Assembly: GCA_910588815.1 (NCBI GenBank)
Contig: CAJUQY010000005.1
Location: forward strand, 40,891 to 104,890
Reading direction: 5' to 3'
Length of the DNA stretch: 64,000 nt
Source: an uncultured Lachnospiraceae bacterium
GTDB taxonomy: Bacteria > Bacillota > Clostridia > Lachnospirales > Lachnospiraceae
Below, in pieces: positions 1-7,660 of this stretch. Within the stretch, counting starts at the first letter, position 1, and each line of letters starts with the position of its first letter. The position numbers and the translations under genes are program-made. The notes below the pieces were generated by a model. That model had not been told where the DNA came from. It made no database searches and saw only the letters and a program-made list of their open reading frames with translations.

Positions 1-2
1 AC

Positions 3-299
3 GGAGACATTTTAAATAAAAATGTTTTACCGGTAGTGGTCAGAGCCGATTATAATAACTGTGAAACAGACAGCAACACTCATCATCCGTATTCGCATGT
101 TACTCTGGGAGAATACAAAAATTGCAGAATACCAGTCAACAGGCCAATTACTCCTCTTCAATTTACAAAATTTATTATGGAGCATTTTTATTATGTGCCA
201 AGTTCTGAGATGAAATTTGATTTTTCGTTGAAAGGTGTGATTGCATTTAATGAACATATTGCTGAATGTGACCTCGGAAAAAGCAGAATTATGGTATAA
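3..299 (+). CDS. C-terminal part of a DUF2290-like protein (5' end outside window)
   Basis: The reading frame is open to the left edge of the window, so this is the 3' end of a longer gene; a GTG at 36 is internal and should not be read as the start. The visible residues (DYNN, THHPYSHVTLG, RIPVNRPITPLQF, FIMEHFYY) resemble the C-terminal half of DUF2290 proteins, an uncharacterised family, as I remember its consensus. I cannot assign a biochemical role. The stop codon overlaps the next possible ATG. Moderate confidence that it is a real gene, low to moderate for the family. Confidence 0.55.
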   Translation, partial: GDILNKNVLPVVVRADYNNCETDSNTHHPYSHVTLGEYKNCRIPVNRPITPLQFTKFIMEHFYYVPSSEMKFDFSLKGVIAFNEHIAECDLGKSRIMV

Positions 300-344
300 A
301 TGTTTGTGAGGCAAAAATATGGGTTGAGGAGGAAACCATCGATC

Positions 345-2084
345 ATGGAACAAAGAATAAAAGAGTTAAGCAGGGAAGCATTGGAGGAGATTCTGTTGAA
401 AATGTTGGGATTTTTATCGGAAGAACAATGCAAAAAGCTGGAGGCGATGGTTGAGGCCTGCGAGGGGGAGGGACAGGAAGTCCAAAAGGCTGGTGTGCCG
501 GCGCGGATGTCCCAGGAGTTCGTGGATGAAAAGATGCAAAAGATCCGGCACTGGATGGAGCAAATCGATGAGGGGGAATTGTATCTGGAGGTGGAGGAAT
601 ATGAAGATTACTCCGACAGCTACTGGGACAGGGACTGGATCACCGATTATTACGATCATCAGGGGATTGGAGCGGGAATCGAATCCGTCATTCAGTTTGT
701 GAGGGACTGCGTGGATGACAGGAGGTATGAGGAAGCAAATGAAATCTGTGACTGGCTCTGGGATATGTGTGTCAGTACAGTGAGCGCCCATGATGACGGC
801 TATGACAGCGAGCCGGCGGATCTGGAAACCCTGGCGGAAGAAAAAATCGTTCACGCGGATCTTGCACAGTTTGCTCTGCTGACCTTATATGCAGATTATC
901 AGGTGCAGGAGCCGGAGAACCGGGCGGAGGCGCTCTACCTGTATTTTTCCTATTCTTCTTTTCAGGAACTGCACATGGACGACATGTTCCATATGGGGCG
1001 GGAAGAATTGACGGGGACAGCACAGTTCTGGAAAGACTGGATCGAGCTTTTGAAGACCAAGAGCGGCAGCGCAGCGACAAGACTTTTGCGGGAAGCTGTG
1101 TTGCATCACGAGGGGCTGGACGGACTCGTAAAGCTGGCAGATAACAATTACCAGGTTCACCCTTCTCTGTATCTCACAGTTATGGAGGAATATGAGAAGC
1201 TCCACAATTACGAGGCGATCGAGGAGGTTGGAAAAAGGGCTCTTGAAAAAATAGAAAAGGGGCTGATCATCCGAAGCAAAACGGCATTAAAGGCTGCCTA
1301 TGCCTCATCCTTCCTGCAGCATGCGGATGCGATGGTGCGGTTTTGCTGGGAGGGCTTCCGGTCTGATTCTACGGATCGGAATTTCCTGCGGCTGTTTGGA
1401 ACGGAAGAGATGGCCGGGCAATACGGCATAAGGGGGAAGGAAATTTTGGGGGGCAGGATAGAAGGAAACCCAGCGGAATTTCTGCGAAATGAAGAGCTTC
1501 GCCGGAACGTCATAGGAGAGCATGAATTTTACCGGCTGAGTTTTTACACCGGAGATTTTGAGACTGCGAAACAGGCATCGAAAAATCCAAAAGGTTCCTT
1601 GGGCTGGAGCGGCGGCTTTATCCCCTATGGAATCCGGCTCTTTTTGCTGTACCTCTACAAAAAGCCGCTGCCGTCTCCTGCCGCGGAGGCCGTTGCTTCC
1701 TATGTCGGTTTTCGTGACGACGAAAAGTCTGAGAATACCATGAGCTTTGAGAATGAGATCGCAGAAGAAAGCCGTAAAAATAAAACAACCGTATTTTGGA
1801 GTTATTTTAAACGGTGGAAGCAGTATTTCCCCATGGATGCGGAGGAGCAGAAGCGGTACTTGAGCTGGGCAGAAAAAATTGTGAAAAGCAGGGCGGACGC
1901 AATCGTAAGCGGACAGCACAGAAGACATTACGGTGAAGCGGCCGCGCTTTTGGCTATGGCGGCGGAAATCAAAGAGGATGCGGGAGTCCGGGAAGCGAAA
2001 GAGGAGATGTTTGCAGAATATAAAAGAAGGTTTCCCAGACATTCCTCCTTCCAGGGAGAAATGAAGAGGTTTTTCGGAGTATAA
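345..2084 (+). CDS. Large acidic helical protein of unknown function
   Basis: A 579-residue protein. The frame is open from 300, but the start at 345 is preferred because a GAGGAGG site lies about 10 bases before it. The sequence is rich in Glu and aromatic residues, is probably all-helical (TPR or HEAT-like by eye), and has no signal peptide or membrane segment. The C-terminal stretch with RFPRHSSFQGEM resembles the tail of SWIM zinc-finger-associated proteins of Firmicutes, but no zinc finger is present here. It is followed by a clear terminator. No function can be assigned; the reading frame itself is secure from its length and codon use. Confidence 0.8.
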   Translation: MEQRIKELSREALEEILLKMLGFLSEEQCKKLEAMVEACEGEGQEVQKAGVPARMSQEFVDEKMQKIRHWMEQIDEGELYLEVEEYEDYSDSYWDRDWITDYYDHQGIGAGIESVIQFVRDCVDDRRYEEANEICDWLWDMCVSTVSAHDDGYDSEPADLETLAEEKIVHADLAQFALLTLYADYQVQEPENRAEALYLYFSYSSFQELHMDDMFHMGREELTGTAQFWKDWIELLKTKSGSAATRLLREAVLHHEGLDGLVKLADNNYQVHPSLYLTVMEEYEKLHNYEAIEEVGKRALEKIEKGLIIRSKTALKAAYASSFLQHADAMVRFCWEGFRSDSTDRNFLRLFGTEEMAGQYGIRGKEILGGRIEGNPAEFLRNEELRRNVIGEHEFYRLSFYTGDFETAKQASKNPKGSLGWSGGFIPYGIRLFLLYLYKKPLPSPAAEAVASYVGFRDDEKSENTMSFENEIAEESRKNKTTVFWSYFKRWKQYFPMDAEEQKRYLSWAEKIVKSRADAIVSGQHRRHYGEAAALLAMAAEIKEDAGVREAKEEMFAEYKRRFPRHSSFQGEMKRFFGV

Positions 2085-2116
2085 GAAAGAATAATAAGAA
2101 AAAATACAAGAAAAGG

Positions 2117-2157
2117 AAAACGGTGTCCTGAGCAGTGACCAGAGGCACCGTTTTTTT
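2117..2157 (+). terminator. Rho-independent terminator
   Basis: CGGTGTCCT pairs with AGGCACCG around a short loop and is followed by seven T. It ends the transcript of the 345-2084 gene and separates it from the integrase region. Confidence 0.85.
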
Positions 2158-2196
2158 GACTGAAAGGACACAATTTGCCGCTCATGACCCTGTCAA

Positions 2197-2226
2197 ATGT
2201 TTCGCAGATTATCTTAATCTGTGAAA
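2197..2226 (+). repeat. Left copy of a 30-bp inverted repeat flanking the integrase gene
   Basis: These 30 bases are the exact reverse complement of 3775-3804. Each copy is itself a near-palindrome with core CAGATTA-TCT-TAATCTG. The two copies enclose the tyrosine recombinase gene and the MITE. They could be crossover sites for inversion by the enclosed recombinase, or paired operators for a dimeric regulator. The remaining stretch to 2489 is A+T-rich and without a gene; it has a good -10 (TATAAT at 2245-2250) but only a weak -35 that would overlap the right arm of this repeat. Confidence 0.85.
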
Positions 2227-2250
2227 ATGAATTCCATATCCTTTTATAAT
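2222..2250 (+). promoter_or_regulatory. Possible integrase promoter touching the inverted repeat
   Basis: TATAAT at 2245-2250 is a consensus -10. Seventeen bases upstream is only TGAAAA, which lies on the edge of the 2197-2226 palindrome. If it is used, a protein bound to the palindrome would cover the -35 region. The long leader to the integrase start (about 230 bases) makes this uncertain. Confidence 0.3.
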
Positions 2251-2489
2251 AAGATATATAAAATACTACGACAAAAATAACAAAAACATAAGGAAAACAA
2301 AAACCATAATATACATCAAACATTGTTTTCCCCGACCAAAAACCATTATACTTTCAGAAGCGGGATTTGTCAATGAAAGTGAGGCTGGTGAATTTTACAT
2401 AATACCAGAAAACTTTCAGAAAAAATCTCCTTAAAAACAGTGATTCCATTTTTATGGGGGTCAAAAAAGTGGTCAGGAGGAAACGAAAG

Positions 2490-3611
2490 ATGCCGAGGCG
2501 AGGAGAAAACATAAGAAAAAGGAAAGATGGGCGTTGGGAGGGTCGGTATTATATTCAGAGATCAGAAACCGGAAAGCACGTTCAGCGTTCTGTATATGCG
2601 AGAAGCTACGGAGAAGTAAAAGAAAAGCTGTCAACAGCAAAAATTTCGCAAAAAGAGGTTGCCAAAAAGAATAAAAGCGGAACGGAAGTTTTTTTCGAAC
2701 AGGTGGCAGAGGAATGGCTTGCCTGTATTCAAAGAGAAAAAAGGCATTCCACTTATGTAAAATATCGCCTAATCTACAGGAAGCATCTCTGTGAAAAATT
2801 GGGAAATCTCACCTTTTCGGAATTGAACAATGAATCTCTGGCAGAGACATTTCAAAGCAAAGAAAACGAAGCATGTTCGGAAAGCTTGCAAAAAAGTATT
2901 TCCTGTGTGCTGAATCAAATTTTTTCCTATGCCATTTCTCATTATCAAATTCAGTTATCTCATTATACATTCCCAAGATACAAAATAAGAACGAAACCCA
3001 TTGAAGTCCTGAACCGATCAGAGCAGACAAAGCTTTTACAGCATTTATATGGTGAGATGGACATCTGCAAATTAGGCATCGTTATCTGCATTTCCACAGG
3101 GCTGCGTTTAGGGGAACTATGTGCCTTGAAATGGAAAGATATTGATTTCGAGGAGAATCTTCTTTCCGTAAATGCGACAGTACAGAGAATCGCAACGGAA
3201 GGAGGAAAAAAGAAAACAAAACTGGTGGAGGGAGAACCTAAGAGCATTTTTTCTCAAAGGGAGATCCCACTTTCCGATGAACTGATCAAGCTGCTGCTTC
3301 CATACCGCAACAATACCGGAACCTATGTCATCAACGGAGAAAAACCCATGGAGCCAAGGACATATCAGAATAGATTTCAGAAATACCTTCAGTTTGCCGG
3401 AATCAAAAAAAAGAATTTTCATATCCTCAGGCACACCTTTGCAACCAATTGCATCGAAAGCGGCGTGGACATCAAAAGTCTCAGTGAAATTCTGGGCCAC
3501 TCCGATGTGAAAATCACATTAAACCGTTATGTGCATCCGACAACAGAAGCGAAACGCCAGCATATGAATTCTTTGGCTGCTGTTTATGGTCAGCTCATGG
3601 GTCAGAAATAG
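2490..3611 (+). CDS. Tyrosine recombinase (Tn916/phage-type integrase)
   Basis: A 373-residue site-specific recombinase. The start at 2490 has AGGAGG nine bases upstream; the longer frame from 2454 lacks one. The N-terminus (RRGENIRKRKDGRWEGRYY) is the arm-type DNA-binding domain of Tn916-like integrases, followed by a SAM-like core-binding domain. The catalytic set is complete: Arg206 in TGLRLGELC, His311 and Arg314 in HILRH, His337 in LGHSD and Tyr347 in NRYVHP. No excisionase gene is visible. The gene sits between perfect inverted repeats at 2197-2226 and 3775-3804, an arrangement that would invert rather than excise if those are its sites. Whether it moves an element or switches the neighbouring glycan locus cannot be told from sequence alone. 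Confidence 0.93.
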   Translation: MPRRGENIRKRKDGRWEGRYYIQRSETGKHVQRSVYARSYGEVKEKLSTAKISQKEVAKKNKSGTEVFFEQVAEEWLACIQREKRHSTYVKYRLIYRKHLCEKLGNLTFSELNNESLAETFQSKENEACSESLQKSISCVLNQIFSYAISHYQIQLSHYTFPRYKIRTKPIEVLNRSEQTKLLQHLYGEMDICKLGIVICISTGLRLGELCALKWKDIDFEENLLSVNATVQRIATEGGKKKTKLVEGEPKSIFSQREIPLSDELIKLLLPYRNNTGTYVINGEKPMEPRTYQNRFQKYLQFAGIKKKNFHILRHTFATNCIESGVDIKSLSEILGHSDVKITLNRYVHPTTEAKRQHMNSLAAVYGQLMGQK

Positions 3612-3620
3612 TTTCATAAT

Positions 3621-3740
3621 GAGGGCACTGAAAAAGTAGTCAAATGCAAAAGTTTACCACAATATATTTGCTGTCCCTACAATTCATACCACAATATATC
3701 GTGGTAGATTTCCGCATAAAAGGACTTTTTCAGTATCCTC
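3621..3740. mobile_element. MITE (120 bp) with 17-bp terminal inverted repeats and 7-bp target duplication
   Basis: The left end GAGGGCACTGAAAAAGT (3621-3637) pairs with ACTTTTTCAGTATCCTC (3724-3740), 15 of 17 positions matching. The element is flanked by identical TCATAAT copies at 3614-3620 and 3741-3747, which reads as a 7-bp target-site duplication. Inside is a twofold TACCACAATATAT motif, the second copy folding into ACCAC..GTGGT. There is no coding capacity, so it must have been moved in trans. It begins 10 bases after the integrase stop codon and ends 34 bases before the right inverted repeat. Confidence 0.75.
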
Positions 3741-3774
3741 TCATAATCAGGCTTTTCAGGAAATACCGGGGGTA

Positions 3775-3804
3775 TTTCACAGATTAAGATAATCTGCGAA
3801 ACAT
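3775..3804 (-). repeat. Right copy of the 30-bp inverted repeat
   Basis: Exact reverse complement of 2197-2226. It lies 48 bases before the start codon of the TnpB-like gene, so it could also act as an operator for that gene. No convincing sigma-A promoter is seen between it and the start at 3853. Confidence 0.85.
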
Positions 3805-3852
3805 AGGCTGTCACATTTGGTTAGCCAGAGTCATGCAGCAAAGGGATGAGCG

Positions 3853-5178
3853 ATGCCGCCGGAGACGATTTACAAGACTATTCATCAATACAGCAAATTT
3901 CCCATCTCAGAAAGGGATATGAGAAAGCTTGAGGAGATTGCAGAGGATTACTGCAAGGTGAAGAACTATGTGTATGCCAGATACGGCGGAATCGGAGGCC
4001 TCGGGAAAATTTATCCCGGATATACGGCCCAGAATGAGATGACAAAAAGCGGATTTCGGGCGCAGCTGGGACTTCCGTCCGTCTATTTTTATCTTGCCGT
4101 GTTTGAGGCCCTGGGAGATATCAAAGGCCAGTGGAGCAGAACTAAGGCAAAGCTTTTAAAGCTGGTGGGCGGAAACGAAAACTTTACGGCAGAGGAAAAG
4201 CATTATCTCCGTTTTCTGTTAAAGGTCGGCAATCTTTTTGAGGCAGCGCTCCGGCAGAAACCGCCGATACTTCCGGAAAAGATCAGAAAACAGTATGAGG
4301 ATCTGGCAGGGGTAGTGGATACGGATAAGCTGAACCGGTACTTGTGCAGACAGGTGAGAAAGCATCATGCCAGTTCCCATGCGGATGCTATGGACGGATT
4401 TTCAATTTCCGAACGGGCATACCGTTATGGGACATGCGGGAAAGATGACGGGATTTACATTTCTACGAAAGAAAACCGGAAGCGCATTTTTGTTGCCCTG
4501 ACAGATAAGAATCAGTACAAATGCCAGCTGCATGTGAGGCTGAAGTCAAAGGAGGCCGGCATCGAGATTGACGTTCCGGTCAGCGTGGCTGTGCACAGTC
4601 ATGAGGATTACACCAATTCGGTGGGTGTGGCCATGGGTGTGTTTCTCATGCTGACCACGGACAGCGGACATGTGTACGGCGAAAAGCTGGGAGATTACCA
4701 GACGAAATATGCCGAATGGATCCGGGAACAGCAGGCAAGCTACCACAGGAACCAGAACGCCAATCCCGGAAGAAAAAAATATGAGTCAAAAAAGAGACGG
4801 TACGAAGAACAGCTGCATAGCTATATCAACCATGAGCTAAACCGTTTTTTTCAGACAGAAAAGCCTATGGTAATTTATATGGTGAAACTGCCCTATGGAC
4901 AGAGAGGCGGTCTCAACCGGAAGATCAATAACGGCATTTCCCTGTGGCAGAGGGGATATATCCGGGAACGGCTGAAAATAAAGTGCAGGGAACAGTCGGT
5001 AGAGTTTAAAGAAGTCCTCGGAAAAGATATCAGCAGAGAGTGCAGCCGCTGCAGTGCCATGGGCCGAAGGGAAAACGGGCTTTTCATATGTGAAGCCTGC
5101 GGCCTTCAGATAGAAGAAAAAATCAATACCGCGAGAAACTCATTAAAACGAGGAAAGGCCGGCAGAATTATCCATTGA
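3853..5178 (+). CDS. TnpB-family protein with inactivated RuvC site (TldR-like)
   Basis: A 441-residue homologue of TnpB, the RNA-guided nuclease of IS200/IS605-type elements. The start at 3853 follows AAAGGG by 7 bases. The C-terminal half keeps the TnpB layout: a RuvC-I strand, the LWQRGYIRERLKIKC helix, and a zinc finger (C397xxC400, C413xxC416) followed by NTARN. The catalytic acids are missing: the RuvC-I Asp is Ala260 (VGVAMG instead of the usual IDLG), the RuvC-II Glu is Val344 (MVKLP where relatives have an E before KLP), and the RuvC-III Asp position is Lys423, with Glu422 beside it. No TnpA lies nearby. Nuclease-dead TnpB proteins (TldR) are known as RNA-guided repressors. Here the neighbours are a recombinase upstream, and a folded RNA and a glycan operon downstream. 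Function as a DNA-binding regulator is inference. Confidence 0.85.
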   Translation: MPPETIYKTIHQYSKFPISERDMRKLEEIAEDYCKVKNYVYARYGGIGGLGKIYPGYTAQNEMTKSGFRAQLGLPSVYFYLAVFEALGDIKGQWSRTKAKLLKLVGGNENFTAEEKHYLRFLLKVGNLFEAALRQKPPILPEKIRKQYEDLAGVVDTDKLNRYLCRQVRKHHASSHADAMDGFSISERAYRYGTCGKDDGIYISTKENRKRIFVALTDKNQYKCQLHVRLKSKEAGIEIDVPVSVAVHSHEDYTNSVGVAMGVFLMLTTDSGHVYGEKLGDYQTKYAEWIREQQASYHRNQNANPGRKKYESKKRRYEEQLHSYINHELNRFFQTEKPMVIYMVKLPYGQRGGLNRKINNGISLWQRGYIRERLKIKCREQSVEFKEVLGKDISRECSRCSAMGRRENGLFICEACGLQIEEKINTARNSLKRGKAGRIIH

Positions 5179-5461
5179 ATGGTTACTGTAAAGCCGGCTG
5201 CTATGCGATATAGCTTTAAGTGATGTTCATAAGAACCACAGCTTAAGATAAATTCCGTCGATAAGCCGGGATTTTACCGGAAAAATCCGGACTTGGATGT
5301 GTGTTCCTGATATAAAACGAAAAACGGCATTAGAAGGCAGATGGGATTTGTCCGAAAATCTGCGTATTGGGTAGGCCAGGACCCCGGGAACACGGGAAAC
5401 CATGACGTACCGGGGAGCGAAGCGGCATCTGTCCGCATCATCGGAACGATGACCAATATAC
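5158..5461 (+). ncRNA. Candidate omega/guide-type structured RNA downstream of the dead TnpB
   Basis: This stretch of about 300 bases has no gene but is densely folded. GCCGGC 5158-5163 pairs with 5193-5198 around the stop codon, so the fold overlaps the tnpB-like 3' end. Further hairpins are 5217-5245, 5266-5290 (CCGG-ATTTT arms) and 5337-5363 (GCAGAT/ATCTGC). A closing stem TATTGG/CCAATA (5365-5370 with 5453-5458) encloses three hairpins: CCCCGG/CCGGGG 5382-5415, GCGG/CCGC 5422-5436 and TCATCG/CGATGA 5438-5452. RNA overlapping and following a tnpB 3' end is the usual position of omega RNA, where the guide follows the last stem (here from about 5462). It could instead be a 5' leader of the glycan operon. 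No riboswitch family was recognised. Confidence 0.55.
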
Positions 5462-5546
5462 CTTATTTAAATAGTTGGTACGACGGATAGTGGAAAGATA
5501 GGTGCAAATTATTTATACAAAATGGAATATAGGGAGAAATGACAGA

Positions 5547-6275
5547 ATGGTGAAAGAGCAAATAACAGCATTGATCTTTGCGGGAGGAACCGGAAGAAGA
5601 ATGAATTCTCGTTCAAAGCCTAAGCAATTTTTGGAAATGCATGGGAAGCCGATCATTATCTATACCCTAGAACATTTTGAATATCATGAATTGATCGACA
5701 ATATCGTCATTGTATGTATTAAAGAATGGATCAAAGAGTTGGAGGGACTGCTGAGGCGGTATGGAATATCCAAGGTGAAAAAAATTGTGCCAGGTGGAGA
5801 GACAGGCCATGATTCCATTTATCTGGGGCTTTTAACCATGAGAGAGTTTATTAATGGGGATGATGTTGTTTTGATCCATGATGGCGTGCGTCCTCTGATT
5901 AATGAAGAATTGATTTCTTTAAATATCAATGCGGTAAAGAAATACGGGAACGCTATCACCTGCGAACCAGTGCGGGAAAGTTCGGTGAGAAGCAAAGATG
6001 GAGAGATTATCGCAGAAGTTCCCCCCAGGGATGAAATGTATACGGCAAAAGCGCCACAGTCCTTTTATTATAGGGATATTTTGCGATTATATGAGAGAGC
6101 ACGCGAAGAAGGAATACGGAGTATTGATTCGGCACATTTGTGCAGTCTATACTGCGAGCCAATGCATATGGTATTAAGTACAAAAAATAATATAAAAATT
6201 ACAGAGCCGGCAGATTTTTATATATATCGCGCTTTGTATGAGGCGATGGAGGGGCAGCAGATTTTTGGATTATAG
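5547..6275 (+). CDS. IspD/TarI-family cytidylyltransferase
   Basis: A 242-residue nucleotidyltransferase that joins CMP to a sugar- or polyol-phosphate. The start at 5547 has GGGAG ten bases before it; the frame from 5502 is an extension without a ribosome site. Family marks are AGGTGRRM near the N-terminus, KPKQFLEMHGKPI, LIHDGVRPLI and the C-terminal KITEPADF. TarI (D-ribitol-5-phosphate cytidylyltransferase) and IspD (isoprenoid pathway) share these. The next gene is TagF-like, so a role in making a CDP-polyol for a teichoic-acid-like polymer is more likely than isoprenoid synthesis. First gene of the glycan locus, behind the structured RNA. Confidence 0.85.
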   Translation: MVKEQITALIFAGGTGRRMNSRSKPKQFLEMHGKPIIIYTLEHFEYHELIDNIVIVCIKEWIKELEGLLRRYGISKVKKIVPGGETGHDSIYLGLLTMREFINGDDVVLIHDGVRPLINEELISLNINAVKKYGNAITCEPVRESSVRSKDGEIIAEVPPRDEMYTAKAPQSFYYRDILRLYERAREEGIRSIDSAHLCSLYCEPMHMVLSTKNNIKITEPADFYIYRALYEAMEGQQIFGL

Positions 6276-6298
6276 GCTTAGTAAGGATTGGATGATTC

Positions 6299-7639
6299 AT
6301 GAGATACAGGAAAAAAGAGCTATACGAAAGGCTTGAAATATTAAATCAGGTGAACCGAAAATTCAAAACTTCTGATAGAGGTAAAATCTTTCCGGTACAG
6401 GATGAATTGGCAAAATGTCAAAACATAGCATTAGAAATAGGAACTTGTCTGGAAACACTGGAAGAAGTGACAAAAACTGCTGTGAAGCTTCTGGAGGACT
6501 ATTGCGAGTGCTTGTATCAGCAGAGTATTCATTTGTACGATTTGCAGACTTGTCGGAGGATTTCAAGAAAAGTTCAGAAACAATTAGATCAGATTACACG
6601 AATTATCAAATTTGAACTGCCAGAGGAAAAAAGAGAAGTGGTATTCCTTCCTTACAAAGCATCCATGTGGGACTCCCTGGAAAGTGTGTGGATGGCGGCG
6701 AAGGAGGATGAGGGTAGTGAGGTTCATGTGGTACCGATTCCTTATTTTGACAAAAATCCAGATGGGAGTCTGGGGCGGATGTATGATGAAAAAGACGAGT
6801 ATCCGGATTATGTAACCGTTACAGACTGGCGGGAATACGACATGACGGAACGACAGCCGGATGTGGTATTTATCCATAATCCCTATGATGAGTGCAATTA
6901 TGTGACTACAGTGCATCCGGCATTTTATGCGAGAGAACTGAAGAAATATGTAGACACGCTTGTCTATATTCCATACTTTGTCGGAATTAACGACCGTGTA
7001 GAAGATCATTTTTGTGTATTGCCCGGAGTACTTTATGCCAATCGAGTGATTGTAGAGAGCGAGGCGGTTAAAAAGCAGTACATAGATGCGCTACATAAAT
7101 TTGAAAAAGAAAATCATTGTAAGGGACAGCTTGGAGACTGGGATAAGAAAATTCTGGCTTTAGGTTCGCCTAAATTGGATCGTGTCAGAAAAATCAATAG
7201 AGAGTCGATTGTTATTCCGGAAAACTGGAAGGGACAACTGAAAAAAGCAGACGGAACGAGGCGGAAAATAGTTCTGTACAATACGACAGTTGCTTCGCTG
7301 CTGCGATATGGCGAGACCGCCCTGCAAAAACTGGAGCACACACTGCAGGTGTTCAGAAATGATCCGGATGTGGTGTTGTTATGGAGGCCGCATCCTTTGC
7401 TGTTGTCGACCATTCATTCCATGCGTGAGAATCTCTATTCCCGATATTGCCGGATTATAGAAGATTATCAAAGAGAAGGCTGGGGGATCTATGATGATAC
7501 GGCAGATCCAGACCGGGCCATTGTTCTGTCAGATGCTTATTATGGAGACTGGAGCAGTATGGTGACGTTATATCGGGCGACAGGAAAGCCTGTTATGATA
7601 CAGAATTACGAAATTGAGACAGAGATAAATCTGAATTGA
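6299..7639 (+). CDS. TagF/CDP-glycerol glycerophosphotransferase-like glycosyltransferase
   Basis: A 446-residue predicted GT-B protein. The first 105 residues are helical and unlike known domains. The remainder resembles CDP-glycerol:poly(glycerophosphate) glycerophosphotransferases: VFLPYKASMWDS, VVFIHNPYD, LLWRPHPLL and a late YYGDWSSMVTLY segment matching the family's acidic/Ser motif, followed by GKPVMI. No membrane segment is visible. Placed 23 bases after the IspD/TarI gene, it fits a transferase of polyol-phosphate units using the CDP-product of that gene. The exact donor and acceptor are unknown. Confidence 0.7.
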   Translation: MRYRKKELYERLEILNQVNRKFKTSDRGKIFPVQDELAKCQNIALEIGTCLETLEEVTKTAVKLLEDYCECLYQQSIHLYDLQTCRRISRKVQKQLDQITRIIKFELPEEKREVVFLPYKASMWDSLESVWMAAKEDEGSEVHVVPIPYFDKNPDGSLGRMYDEKDEYPDYVTVTDWREYDMTERQPDVVFIHNPYDECNYVTTVHPAFYARELKKYVDTLVYIPYFVGINDRVEDHFCVLPGVLYANRVIVESEAVKKQYIDALHKFEKENHCKGQLGDWDKKILALGSPKLDRVRKINRESIVIPENWKGQLKKADGTRRKIVLYNTTVASLLRYGETALQKLEHTLQVFRNDPDVVLLWRPHPLLLSTIHSMRENLYSRYCRIIEDYQREGWGIYDDTADPDRAIVLSDAYYGDWSSMVTLYRATGKPVMIQNYEIETEINLN

Positions 7640-7660
7640 GGATTGAAGGGGACAGAGAGA

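Noticed and set aside
5179..5546. Group I/II intron, T-box or known riboswitch
   Set aside because: No domain V, no P7/P3 core, no T-box specifier or antiterminator sequence and no known aptamer consensus could be found.
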